64,000 nucleotides of DNA, taken from Regnicoccus frigidus. GTDB lineage: Bacteria > Cyanobacteriota > Cyanobacteriia > PCC-6307 > Cyanobiaceae. Positions within the stretch are counted from its first letter, which is position 1, and every line of letters starts with the position of its first letter. The notes under the pieces are model-generated. The model was not told where the DNA came from and made no database searches. It saw only the letters and a list, made by a program, of their open reading frames with translations. The position numbers and the translations under genes were made by a program. The stretch lies in NCBI GenBank assembly GCA_025194985.1, contig JAOANE010000054.1, positions 62,001 through 126,000 on the forward strand, written 5' to 3'. Of this stretch, positions 43,563-51,573 are shown one piece after another.

Positions 43563-44585
43563 TCAACCTGGGGGGATCACCTGTTGGATCAAGGCCATGT
43601 AAAGCGGAATCCCCACAATGATGTTGAACGGGAAGGTGACCCCCAGCGCCGTTGAGATGTAGAGGCTCGGGTTGGCCTCCGGCACGGTCAGGCGCATGGC
43701 CGCTGGAACGGCGATGTAGGAGGCGCTGGCGCAGAGCACCATGAACAGCAGCGTGTCCCCCTGCGGCAGGGAGAGCAACAAGGAAACGCCAAGCCCGACG
43801 ACGGCATTGACCAGGGGCATCAGCAGCGCAAAGCCAATTAAGAAGGCGCCGGCCCGGCGCAGATCTCCCAGCCGCTGGGCGGCCACCAGGCCCATGTCGA
43901 GCAGAAAGAAACTCAGGACGCCGTAGAAGAGCTTGTCGGTGAAGGGAGCCATCTTCTCGATCCCTCCGGGGCTGAAGGCGGCCACCAGCAGGCCGATCAG
44001 CAGGCTGCCGACCAGCAGCAGCACCGAACTGTTCAAGAAGGCTTCATGCAGCAGGCTGCGCCAGTGGATCTCCTCACGCCCGCTTGCCTCCCCAGCCCCA
44101 CGGCCTGGATCGCTGCGCGGCCGGCCGCCGGAGAGTTTCACCAGCAGCAGGCCAACGATGATCGCCGGCGATTCCATCAGGGCGAGGGCGGCCACCATGA
44201 AGCCGTCGTGGGGGGTGCCGGTGACATCGAGAAAGCTCTCCGCCGTGATGAAGGTGACGGCACTGATCGATCCGTAGGTGGCGGCGATCGCCGCGGCATT
44301 GAAGCGGTCGAGCCCCTGCCTGAGCACAAAAAAGCAGTAGATCGGCACCAGCACCGACATCACCATCGCCGCCAAGACCGTCACCACCACCTGGAAGCCA
44401 AGGCCGCTTTGCTGCAGCTCCACGCCACCCCTGAAGCCGATCGCCAGCAGCAGGTAAAGGGAAAAGAGCTTGGGCAGCGGGGCCGGAATCTCCAGATCCG
44501 AGCCCACCAGCACCGCAACCACGCCGAGGGCAAAAAACAGAACCGGCGGTGAGAGCAGGTTCTGCAGCACCAGGCTGGTGTCCAT
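43563..44585 (-). CDS. sbtA: sodium-dependent bicarbonate transporter
   Basis: High-affinity Na+/HCO3- symporter of the carbon-concentrating mechanism. The 340-residue protein has ten helices in two inverted halves: LFSLYLLLAIGFRGGVELQ, ATYGSISAVTFITAESFLD, then a cytosolic linker (SGGRPRSDPGRGAGEASGRE), and VLCASASYIAVPAAMRLTVPEANPSLYISTALGVTFPFN, which is characteristic. Normally paired with sbtB; here only a 45-codon frame follows. Its promoter should lie in the 113-base gap before the sugar permease gene. Confidence 0.95.
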   Translation of the reverse strand: MDTSLVLQNLLSPPVLFFALGVVAVLVGSDLEIPAPLPKLFSLYLLLAIGFRGGVELQQSGLGFQVVVTVLAAMVMSVLVPIYCFFVLRQGLDRFNAAAIAATYGSISAVTFITAESFLDVTGTPHDGFMVAALALMESPAIIVGLLLVKLSGGRPRSDPGRGAGEASGREEIHWRSLLHEAFLNSSVLLLVGSLLIGLLVAAFSPGGIEKMAPFTDKLFYGVLSFFLLDMGLVAAQRLGDLRRAGAFLIGFALLMPLVNAVVGLGVSLLLSLPQGDTLLFMVLCASASYIAVPAAMRLTVPEANPSLYISTALGVTFPFNIIVGIPLYMALIQQVIPPG

Positions 44586-44698
44586 GGGGTGCCTGGCTCT
44601 GAATCAGCGGGTAGGAATGTCGACCCTACAGAGCAGGGTTGGGCTCACGGCCAGGGGATCCCAGGGGTTGAAAGGTGAGCAAACAGGATCCGATGGGA

Positions 44699-45541
44699 TC
44701 AACCCTTGACCGCATCGCCGCTGGCACTGGGCAGGATGTAGCGCTGCAGCAGCACGAACAGCAGCAGCACCGGCAGGATCGAAACCACCGAACCGGCGGC
44801 CACGATCCGCCAGTCGAGCGAGAAGCTGCTGGCCAGCTGCTGCAGGCCCAGGGGCAAGGTGTAGAAACCGGGATCGTCGAGGATCACCAGCGGCCAGAGG
44901 AAATCACTCCAGGTGCCGATGAACACGAACATCGCCAGGGTGATCAGGTCAGCGCGGGCGGCAGGGATCATCACGTTCCACCATTCTCCCGCCGGCGTGC
45001 AGCCATCGATGCGGGCAGCCTCTTCGAGCTCCACCGGAACGCCGATGAAACTCTGGCGCAACAGAAAGATGCCGAAGGCTGTGGCCGCCTGGGGAATGAT
45101 CAGGGCCCAGAGGGTGTTGCGCAGGCCCAGCTGCACCATCAACAGATACAGCGGAATCATCACCACCTGGAAGGGAATCAGGATGGTGGCCACCACCAGG
45201 GCCAGCACCGGGCCGCGGCCGGCGAAGCGCATCCGCGCCAGCGGGTAGGCCGCCAGCGAGCAGAACAGCAGGTTGCCGACCACCGCCAGCAGGCTCACCA
45301 CCGTGCTGTTGAACAGGTAGAGCCCCATGGGGTGGTCGGCGAACAGGCGCCGGTAGGCGTCGAGGCTGGGCTGCTCGGGCAACAGGGCCGGCGGGGTGGT
45401 GAAGATGTTCTCCGCTGGTCCCTTCAGCGAGGTGCTCACCAACCAGAACAGGGGCACCAGCACCAGCAGCGCCAGGGCCAGCAACACAACCAGCAGCAGA
45501 ACGTTCGCTGCCCTTGATTTGCCCACCGCGGATGTGCTCAA
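44699..45541 (-). CDS. carbohydrate ABC transporter permease, MalG-type
   Basis: A 280-residue permease with six helices and the EAA loop (ELEEAARIDGCTPAGEWWNVMIPAARADL) near residue 195, as in MalG/GgtD-type sugar transporters. Start overlaps the leuA stop (ATGA), so it is translated behind leuA. The partner permease, binding protein and ATPase are not in this window, so it either acts with components encoded elsewhere or has a scattered system such as glucosylglycerol/sucrose uptake. Substrate not determinable. Confidence 0.88.
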   Translation of the reverse strand: MSTSAVGKSRAANVLLLVVLLALALLVLVPLFWLVSTSLKGPAENIFTTPPALLPEQPSLDAYRRLFADHPMGLYLFNSTVVSLLAVVGNLLFCSLAAYPLARMRFAGRGPVLALVVATILIPFQVVMIPLYLLMVQLGLRNTLWALIIPQAATAFGIFLLRQSFIGVPVELEEAARIDGCTPAGEWWNVMIPAARADLITLAMFVFIGTWSDFLWPLVILDDPGFYTLPLGLQQLASSFSLDWRIVAAGSVVSILPVLLLFVLLQRYILPSASGDAVKG

Positions 45542-47160
45542 AGCGTCGGCCCCGCGGCAATCGCCAACGGCGCTTGCTGGGGATGGAGAGGGGTGCGTTC
45601 GCGGCCATGCAGCAGCCGGTTGAGGGCGTTGACGAACGCCTGGGCCGCCGCCACGACAATGTCGGTGTCAGCGGAATGGCCGGAGTAGAGCATCTCCTGG
45701 TGGCGCAGACGGATCGTCACTTCGCCCATGGCATCGATTCCCTCGGTCACTGATTTGACGCTGAATTCCACCAGCTCATTGGGTACCCCCGCCAACGCGT
45801 TTAGGGCCTGGCAGACCGCATCCACCGGGCCGGTGCCGATGGAGGCGGTGGTTCGTTCACCGCCATCGGCATCCACCAGGGTGACCGTGGCGGTGGGCTG
45901 CAGTTGGCTGCCGGTGCTCACCTGCACCAACTTGAGGGTGAAAACAGCTTCGAGTTGCTGGGCCTGTTCGCTGACGATCGCTTCGAGATCGCGGTCGGTG
46001 ATGTCCCGTTTGCGATCGGCCAGTTCCTTGAAGCGGGCAAAGGCTTCGGCGAGATCGTGGGCGTCGAGGGAGTAGCCCAGCTCCTCCAGCCGGGCCCGGA
46101 AGGCGCTGCGGCCACTGAGCTTGCCCAGGGAGAGCCGGGTGTCGCTCAGGCCGATCGTGCGGGCGTCGATGATCTCGTAGGTGAGGCGGTTCTTGAGCAC
46201 GCCGTCCTGGTGGATGCCCGATTCATGGGCGAAGGCATTGGCACCGACGATCGCTTTGTTGGGCTGAACCATCATCCCGGTGAGGTTCGAGACCAGCCGC
46301 GAGGTTTTGTAGATCTCCTCGGTGCGGATCCGGGTGAGTGGCGCGATGCTCTGGGCTGGCCGCTGCAGAAAGGGGTTGAAATAGCTGCGCCGCACATGCA
46401 GGGCCATCACCAGCTCTTCGAGCGAGGCGTTGCCGGCCCGTTCGCCGATGCCGTTGATGGTGCACTCCAGCTGGCGGGCGCCGTTTTTCACCGCTTCAAG
46501 AAAGTTGGCCACAGCCAGGCCGAGGTCGTTGTGGCCATGGACGGAGATCACCGCCTGGTTGATGTTGGGAACATGGCGATTGATGCCGGCAATCAGGGCG
46601 CCGAATTCACTGGGGGTGATGTACCCCACGGTGTCGGGGATGTTGATCGTGGTGGCGCCGGCGGCGATGGCCGCTTCGATCACTTCGTAGAGGTATTCGG
46701 GGTCGCTGCGACCGGCATCTTCGCAGGAGAACTCCACATCCTCAACAAGCGAGCGGGCGTAGGCCACCATCTCGGCGGCAATTGCCAGCACCTCGCTTCT
46801 GCTCTTGCGCAGTTTGTGCTCCAGGTGGATGTCGCTGGTGGCGATGAAGGTGTGGATGCGGCGCCGGGCGGCCGGGGCCACCGCCTCGGCGCAGGCCTTG
46901 ATGTCGTTTTCCGTCGCCCTTGCCAGCCCGCAGATCACCGGACCCTCCGGTCGCCCCACGGTGGCGGCGATGCGCTGCACGGCGTTGAAATCACCGGGGC
47001 TGGCGAAGGGAAAGCCGGCCTCAATAACGTCGACCTGGAGCCTGGCCAGCTGGTGGGCGATCGCCAGCTTCTCCTCCAGATTGAGGCTGGCGCCAGGGGA
47101 CTGTTCCCCATCGCGCAGGGTGGTGTCGAAGATCAGAACCCGGCCGGGATCGCTGGCCAT
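45538..47160 (-). CDS. leuA: 2-isopropylmalate synthase
   Basis: First step of leucine synthesis: acetyl-CoA plus 2-oxoisovalerate. The 540-residue enzyme begins VLIFDTTLRDGEQSPGASLN (metal-binding RD motif), contains HGHNDLGLAVANFLEAV with the catalytic His and metal ligands, GAR-Q-LECTINGIGERAGN, and a C-terminal regulatory domain (residues about 400-520) for leucine feedback. Length is as in other cyanobacteria. The sugar permease gene is coupled downstream. Confidence 0.97.
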   Translation of the reverse strand: MASDPGRVLIFDTTLRDGEQSPGASLNLEEKLAIAHQLARLQVDVIEAGFPFASPGDFNAVQRIAATVGRPEGPVICGLARATENDIKACAEAVAPAARRRIHTFIATSDIHLEHKLRKSRSEVLAIAAEMVAYARSLVEDVEFSCEDAGRSDPEYLYEVIEAAIAAGATTINIPDTVGYITPSEFGALIAGINRHVPNINQAVISVHGHNDLGLAVANFLEAVKNGARQLECTINGIGERAGNASLEELVMALHVRRSYFNPFLQRPAQSIAPLTRIRTEEIYKTSRLVSNLTGMMVQPNKAIVGANAFAHESGIHQDGVLKNRLTYEIIDARTIGLSDTRLSLGKLSGRSAFRARLEELGYSLDAHDLAEAFARFKELADRKRDITDRDLEAIVSEQAQQLEAVFTLKLVQVSTGSQLQPTATVTLVDADGGERTTASIGTGPVDAVCQALNALAGVPNELVEFSVKSVTEGIDAMGEVTIRLRHQEMLYSGHSADTDIVVAAAQAFVNALNRLLHGRERTPLHPQQAPLAIAAGPTL

Positions 47161-47199
47161 GACCGCTATAAGTCGAAGCGACTATGAGTTGAAACCAGT

Positions 47200-47829
47200 C
47201 TAGACGGAGGGGCAGATGACCACCTCGCGGCGGATCGGTTGCGGGCGGATCAGGTCGGTGGAACTCAGCTCGGCCCGCGGCCCTTCGCCACGGTTCTGCT
47301 CCAGCCGTTGGCTTGCTGTGGCCAGCAGGGCTTCTGATTTCTCGAGCCTGGAGCGCAGCTGGGAGAGATCGATGAACTGATCGACCGCATTGCGCAGTTC
47401 CCGCGGCACCATGCCTTCGCAGTTGATCAAGGTGATCTTCAGGCCCAAGGTGCGCAGTGTTTCGACCAGCCGCTCCAGGTCACGGCTGCCGCTCAGCAAC
47501 CAGAGTTCATCGCTGCGCAGGGCCACGGTCATCAGATCCAGGCAGATCTCGACATCGAGATTGGCCCGGGCGAACTGGCGCTGCTCGGCGTCGTTGCCGA
47601 ATTCACGCAACGGCTTGGTTCGCACCGTGAATCCCAGGCTGCTGAGCGCGTCGCGGAAGGGCCTCTGGTCACTGGGATCCTTGAGGCCCGTGTACCAGAA
47701 GGCACTGCCCAGCTCCACGCCCGGACCCTCCCGGGCCAACTCCAGCAGCCGGCGTGGGTCGAAGAACCAGCCGAGTTTCTGTTGGGCGTAAAACATGCCG
47801 TGTCCATCGACTGCCAGGCAACGCCGCAT
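47200..47829 (-). CDS. NYN-domain (LabA/DUF88-like) protein
   Basis: A 209-residue protein with a PIN-like NYN fold: VDGHGMFYAQQKLGW at the start (conserved Asp), DVEICLDLMTVALRSDELWLLSGSRDLERLVETLRTLGLKI in the middle with the usual acidic residues (the expected G-D-x-D is replaced by GSRD), and an end with basic and Ser-rich segments. NYN proteins are putative ribonucleases; LabA members affect circadian feedback in Synechococcus. Role here inferred only. The leuA gene begins 39 bases further along in the same direction. Confidence 0.82.
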   Translation of the reverse strand: MRRCLAVDGHGMFYAQQKLGWFFDPRRLLELAREGPGVELGSAFWYTGLKDPSDQRPFRDALSSLGFTVRTKPLREFGNDAEQRQFARANLDVEICLDLMTVALRSDELWLLSGSRDLERLVETLRTLGLKITLINCEGMVPRELRNAVDQFIDLSQLRSRLEKSEALLATASQRLEQNRGEGPRAELSSTDLIRPQPIRREVVICPSV

Positions 47830-48003
47830 TGTTTCCCACCCCTTGGCATAGACCCTAGAAGTGGGCCAGGGGCACTGGGCCCGAGCCGTTGCCGCGAAAT
47901 AACTCAGAATGTGACTGAATCCTGGTCGCCATCCGGTCGTTCCTCTGAGCGGCTGGATCCGGAACTGTCCTGGCCTTTAGAGTTGGACGATTGAGCGAAA
48001 GGG

Positions 48004-49617
48004 ATGGCCGCAGGCGAACTGGCCCTCGTCCTCCACGCCCACCTCCCTTACGTCCGCAGCAGCCAGCCGGGTTCCCTGGAGCAGGACTGGTTCTTTCAGG
48101 CTGTCCTGGAGTGCTATCTGCCCCTGCTGCGCTTGCTCGAGGTCGGTGCCGCCGGCAGCGCGCCGAGCCCGCAGCTCAGCCTTGGGCTCTCGCCCACCTT
48201 GCTGTCGCTGCTGAGCGATCGCGATCTGCACCAACAGTTTCCGGTCTGGATCCAGCAGCGCCAAACCTTGCTGGCCTCGGCCCATCCCAGCCAGCAGCTG
48301 GCGGCAGTGGCCCTGGCTGAGCAGTTGCAGCAGGCCCGCAGCGACTGGCCGAGCGAAGCGGGCGAACTGCTCGCTCGCTTCCGTCAGCTTCAGCAGGCCG
48401 GCGTTCTCGATCTGATGACCTGCGCGGCGACGCACGGCTATCTGCCCCTGCTGCGCCAGACACCTGAGGCGGTTCAGGCCCAGCTGCTCACGGCGATTCG
48501 GGAGCATGAGCGCTTGCTCGGCGAGCGGCCCCTCGGCATCTGGCTGCCGGAGTGCGCGTACTACGAGGGCCTGGATCAACAGTTGGCCAGCTGCGGCCTG
48601 CGCTATGCCGTGCTCGATGGCCACGGCCTGCTGCATGGCTTGCCCCGCCCCCGTTACGGGATCTATGCCCCGATCTGTTCGCCAGCCGGGGTTGCCTTCT
48701 TTGGCCGTGATGGCAACACCACCCTGCCGGTCTGGTCAGCCAGCGAGGGCTATCCCGGCGATGGCGCCTACCGGGAGTTCCATCGGGACCTGGGCTGGGA
48801 TCTGCCCGAGTCCGATCTCCAACAGCTGGGGATCCCCTGCAGCCGCCCTCTGGCCCTCAAGCTGCATCGGGTGACCGGCCAGGGTTGCCCGCTGGATCTC
48901 AAGCAGCCCTATGAGCCGGAACTGGCGAAAACCCAGGCGGCTGAGCATGCTGCCGATTACATCAGCGGGCGGCTCGCTGAGCTGAGGCGGCTGGAGGAGG
49001 TGATGGACCGTCCGCCGCTGCTTGTGGCCCCGTTCGATGCCGAGCTCTTCGGGCACTGGTGGTATGAGGGCCCCACCTTTCTGGCGGAAGTGTTCAGCCA
49101 GGGGGCGGCAGCGGGGCTCCGCTTCACCAGCTTGAAAGGGGTGTTGGCTGAGGCCAGACCGTTGCAGATCTGCCGGCCCTCACCTTCCAGCTGGGGACAG
49201 GGTGGCTACCACCACTACTGGCTCAACCCAAGCAACGCCTGGGTGGTGCCGGAATGGGAGCGGGCCTCGGCCGCCATGGTCAAACGAGTGAACAGCGGCG
49301 TGACCAGCGGCAAGACCTGTGGCCTGACCAGCGCCAAGCAAGAGCGGATCCTGACCCAGGCGGGGCGGGAGCTGCTGCTGGCCCAGTCTTCCGACTGGAG
49401 CTTCATCCTCCGCGCCGGCACCACCACGGAGCTGGCCCGCGACCGGATCCTCTCCCATCTGGACCGTTTCTGGCGCCTGCTCGATGCGCTTGAAACCGGA
49501 ACAGAGCCGCCAAGCCAATGGCTGGCGGCACTCGAGAGTGAAGACAGAATTTTCCCGCTGCTCAACAGCGCCGACTGGGCAACTGCTGCCCTGCCATCTG
49601 CCGTCGTTCCCAGCTGA
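48004..49617 (+). CDS. glycoside hydrolase family 57 (alpha-glucan branching-enzyme-like)
   Basis: A 537-residue enzyme acting on alpha-1,4-glucans. GH57 regions are visible: LVLHAHLPYVRS (region 1), GIWLPECAYYEGLD with the nucleophile Glu near residue 185 (region 3), and APFDAELFGHWWYEGPTFL with the catalytic Asp near 345 (region 4), followed by a DUF1957-like helical C terminus. Glycogen branching or debranching-type transglycosylation is likely. The 174-base gap upstream has no other gene. Starts with ATG after AAAGGG. Confidence 0.92.
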   Translation: MAAGELALVLHAHLPYVRSSQPGSLEQDWFFQAVLECYLPLLRLLEVGAAGSAPSPQLSLGLSPTLLSLLSDRDLHQQFPVWIQQRQTLLASAHPSQQLAAVALAEQLQQARSDWPSEAGELLARFRQLQQAGVLDLMTCAATHGYLPLLRQTPEAVQAQLLTAIREHERLLGERPLGIWLPECAYYEGLDQQLASCGLRYAVLDGHGLLHGLPRPRYGIYAPICSPAGVAFFGRDGNTTLPVWSASEGYPGDGAYREFHRDLGWDLPESDLQQLGIPCSRPLALKLHRVTGQGCPLDLKQPYEPELAKTQAAEHAADYISGRLAELRRLEEVMDRPPLLVAPFDAELFGHWWYEGPTFLAEVFSQGAAAGLRFTSLKGVLAEARPLQICRPSPSSWGQGGYHHYWLNPSNAWVVPEWERASAAMVKRVNSGVTSGKTCGLTSAKQERILTQAGRELLLAQSSDWSFILRAGTTTELARDRILSHLDRFWRLLDALETGTEPPSQWLAALESEDRIFPLLNSADWATAALPSAVVPS

Positions 49618-49856
49618 TTGGTTTTGGTGATTGATTCTGTATCACTATTTGATGGCCTATTTCCTGGCCAGATTGTTCTCCAGTTGTTCAGTCTCTTTCC
49701 TGGCTAATCAGCTTTGTGATTGTTGCCAGCACGGCAGAATTTTTGCCTGGCATGTTTCAAACGGCCAAGAAGTCGCCAAAGCTCTCGCGTCGTTCAGTGG
49801 GATTCCGAGACGGCAGCTACAGTGAATAGGTGAGTGCCTTGAGTGAATTGAAAGCC

Positions 49857-50300
49857 ATGTTCAAGAACGTGTTGGTCCCGACGGATGGCTCGGAACTCTC
49901 CACCCAGGCGATTCATTCGGCCGTTGACTTTGCCAAGGCCATTGGAGCGCGCCTTCAATTTATGCATGCGCGCTCCAGCCTTCCCCTCTCGCTCACTGGC
50001 ATTGACCAGTGGGTCAATCCCTCCACGCTCGATGAGCTGATCACAGCCACCCGCGAAGATTCCGAGCGAATCCTGGCCGAAGCGATGGCGATCGCCGCCG
50101 CCGCCGGTGTGGAGGCCAAGGCGGAAGCCGTGGTGCATGAGGTGCCGTATCAGGCCATCATCTCGGCAGCCGATCAGCATCAGTGTGATCTCATTTACAT
50201 GGCCTCCCATGGGCGCCGCGGTCTGAGCAACTTTCTGCTAGGCAGCCAGACCCAACGGGTGCTCACCCACGCCAGCCAGCCGGTTCTGGTTTCCCGCTGA
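49857..50300 (+). CDS. universal stress protein, UspA family
   Basis: A 147-residue nucleotide-binding protein. The N terminus MFKNVLVPTDGSELSTQAI and the C-terminal ATP-binding G-2X-G-9X-G(S/T) motif (GRRGLSNFLLGSQTQ) are standard. An ATG at 49857 is preferred over the GTG nine codons upstream. The 240-base upstream gap is AT-rich with a possible TACAGT -10 element near 49818. It converges on crtL with 2 bases between stops. Confidence 0.95.
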   Translation: MFKNVLVPTDGSELSTQAIHSAVDFAKAIGARLQFMHARSSLPLSLTGIDQWVNPSTLDELITATREDSERILAEAMAIAAAAGVEAKAEAVVHEVPYQAIISAADQHQCDLIYMASHGRRGLSNFLLGSQTQRVLTHASQPVLVSR

Positions 50301-50302
50301 GT

Positions 50303-51538
50303 TCATCCAGTCAGGACGCGTCCCAGCAGGGCCAACTCGCGGCCCTGCGGCTGAATCAGCCCCAATCGCACGGAGTTCGGGGCTGTGGCGAACAGGCGCA
50401 GCATCGCCTGAAGCAACTCAGGAACGGTGAGCGTATTCGCCAGAAATCCATACCATTCGGGCAGGGGCAGTGCAAAGAAGGCGGTGAAGAATTGACGCAG
50501 CTCTGCTTCGGAGAAGCGCATCAACTTCTCCAGCCCAAATTGATAAATGGCGTGCTTACGAACCAGGCTGGCCGGCCAGACCGCGCTCCAGCCCGCTGCG
50601 GCCACCCCCTCCGCGTTGAGGTTGGGATCGTTGAGCGCCGCAGCGATGGCGGCAGCCACCCCAGGAGCGCGGCGCAGCAGGGCCCCCACCAGGTAACCGG
50701 AGGCCGGATGGACCATGCTGGCCGCACCGCCGAAACCCACCACCCGCTGGCTCAGGTCAGGCAGGGGAAGATTCATCGGGAACAGGCAATGTTCTTGGTC
50801 GTGGATCGCTTCGATCGCCACGCCCCTGAACGCCAGCCGCCGCTGGAGGCGCCGCTGCAGTACATCCGGTGAAACGGCTGGCGCCAGGGCCAGCGAGGTT
50901 TCTTCCAGGAAATGCACGCCATCGCCCAGATCCATGGCGTAGAGGAAGGTGGGCGGCTCGTTCTGCCTCTCTTCGGCTGTGAGGTGGTCGGCGCGAAAGT
51001 CCATCAGCACGAATTGATCGGGCTCCACCGGCGCCGGACTGAACCGGCCAACGACGCCATAGGCCGCCTGGTAGGCGATGGGTCCCCGATCCGGCCGCTG
51101 CACGAACACCGGCTGATGGCCGCTGGCGTCGATCACCAGCCGTGCCCTGAGCTGCTTGCCTGTGGCCGTGCTCAGGCAGGACCCGTCCTGGTCGTGGCTG
51201 ATGGTGGTGGCGAAGCCGCGGTGCCAGCGCAGATGGCCCTGCTCGCAGCGCTCCAGCCAGTGGGCCTGGAGCTTGGTGCGATCAAACAGGCCGTAGTCGT
51301 GCTGATGGGCTACCGCAGCCGATCCGAAATAGCTGATGCAGTTCGACCAGCGGTGCTCCAGCAGATGGCCGAGCCCCTGGGCCTCGAGTTCTGGTGCCCA
51401 GACCCCGTAGGTGTTGCCCCAGGGGGAATGGGGGTCGCCCGCCGAGAGGCCATCGACGCGCAGGCCTTGGGCGCAGAGGCCACTGGCGATGGCCAGGGCC
51501 GCTGGCCCCGAGCCGATCACCAGCACATCAGCTGTCAC
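50303..51538 (-). CDS. crtL: lycopene cyclase, CrtL type
   Basis: FAD-dependent cyclase making beta- (or epsilon-) rings on lycopene for carotene and xanthophyll synthesis. The 411-residue protein has the dinucleotide motif VLVIGSGPAALAIASGL, YGVWAPELEAQGL, RLVIDASGHQPVF, VHFLEETSLALAP and FGGAASMVHPASGYLVGALLRRA, all characteristic. Starts with GTG. The ring type cannot be told from sequence by eye. It lies beyond gyrA in the same direction. Confidence 0.95.
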   Translation of the reverse strand: MTADVLVIGSGPAALAIASGLCAQGLRVDGLSAGDPHSPWGNTYGVWAPELEAQGLGHLLEHRWSNCISYFGSAAVAHQHDYGLFDRTKLQAHWLERCEQGHLRWHRGFATTISHDQDGSCLSTATGKQLRARLVIDASGHQPVFVQRPDRGPIAYQAAYGVVGRFSPAPVEPDQFVLMDFRADHLTAEERQNEPPTFLYAMDLGDGVHFLEETSLALAPAVSPDVLQRRLQRRLAFRGVAIEAIHDQEHCLFPMNLPLPDLSQRVVGFGGAASMVHPASGYLVGALLRRAPGVAAAIAAALNDPNLNAEGVAAAGWSAVWPASLVRKHAIYQFGLEKLMRFSEAELRQFFTAFFALPLPEWYGFLANTLTVPELLQAMLRLFATAPNSVRLGLIQPQGRELALLGRVLTG

Positions 51539-51573
51539 AGCAAACCCTCAAAGCGGGCCCTCACCTCTATCCC

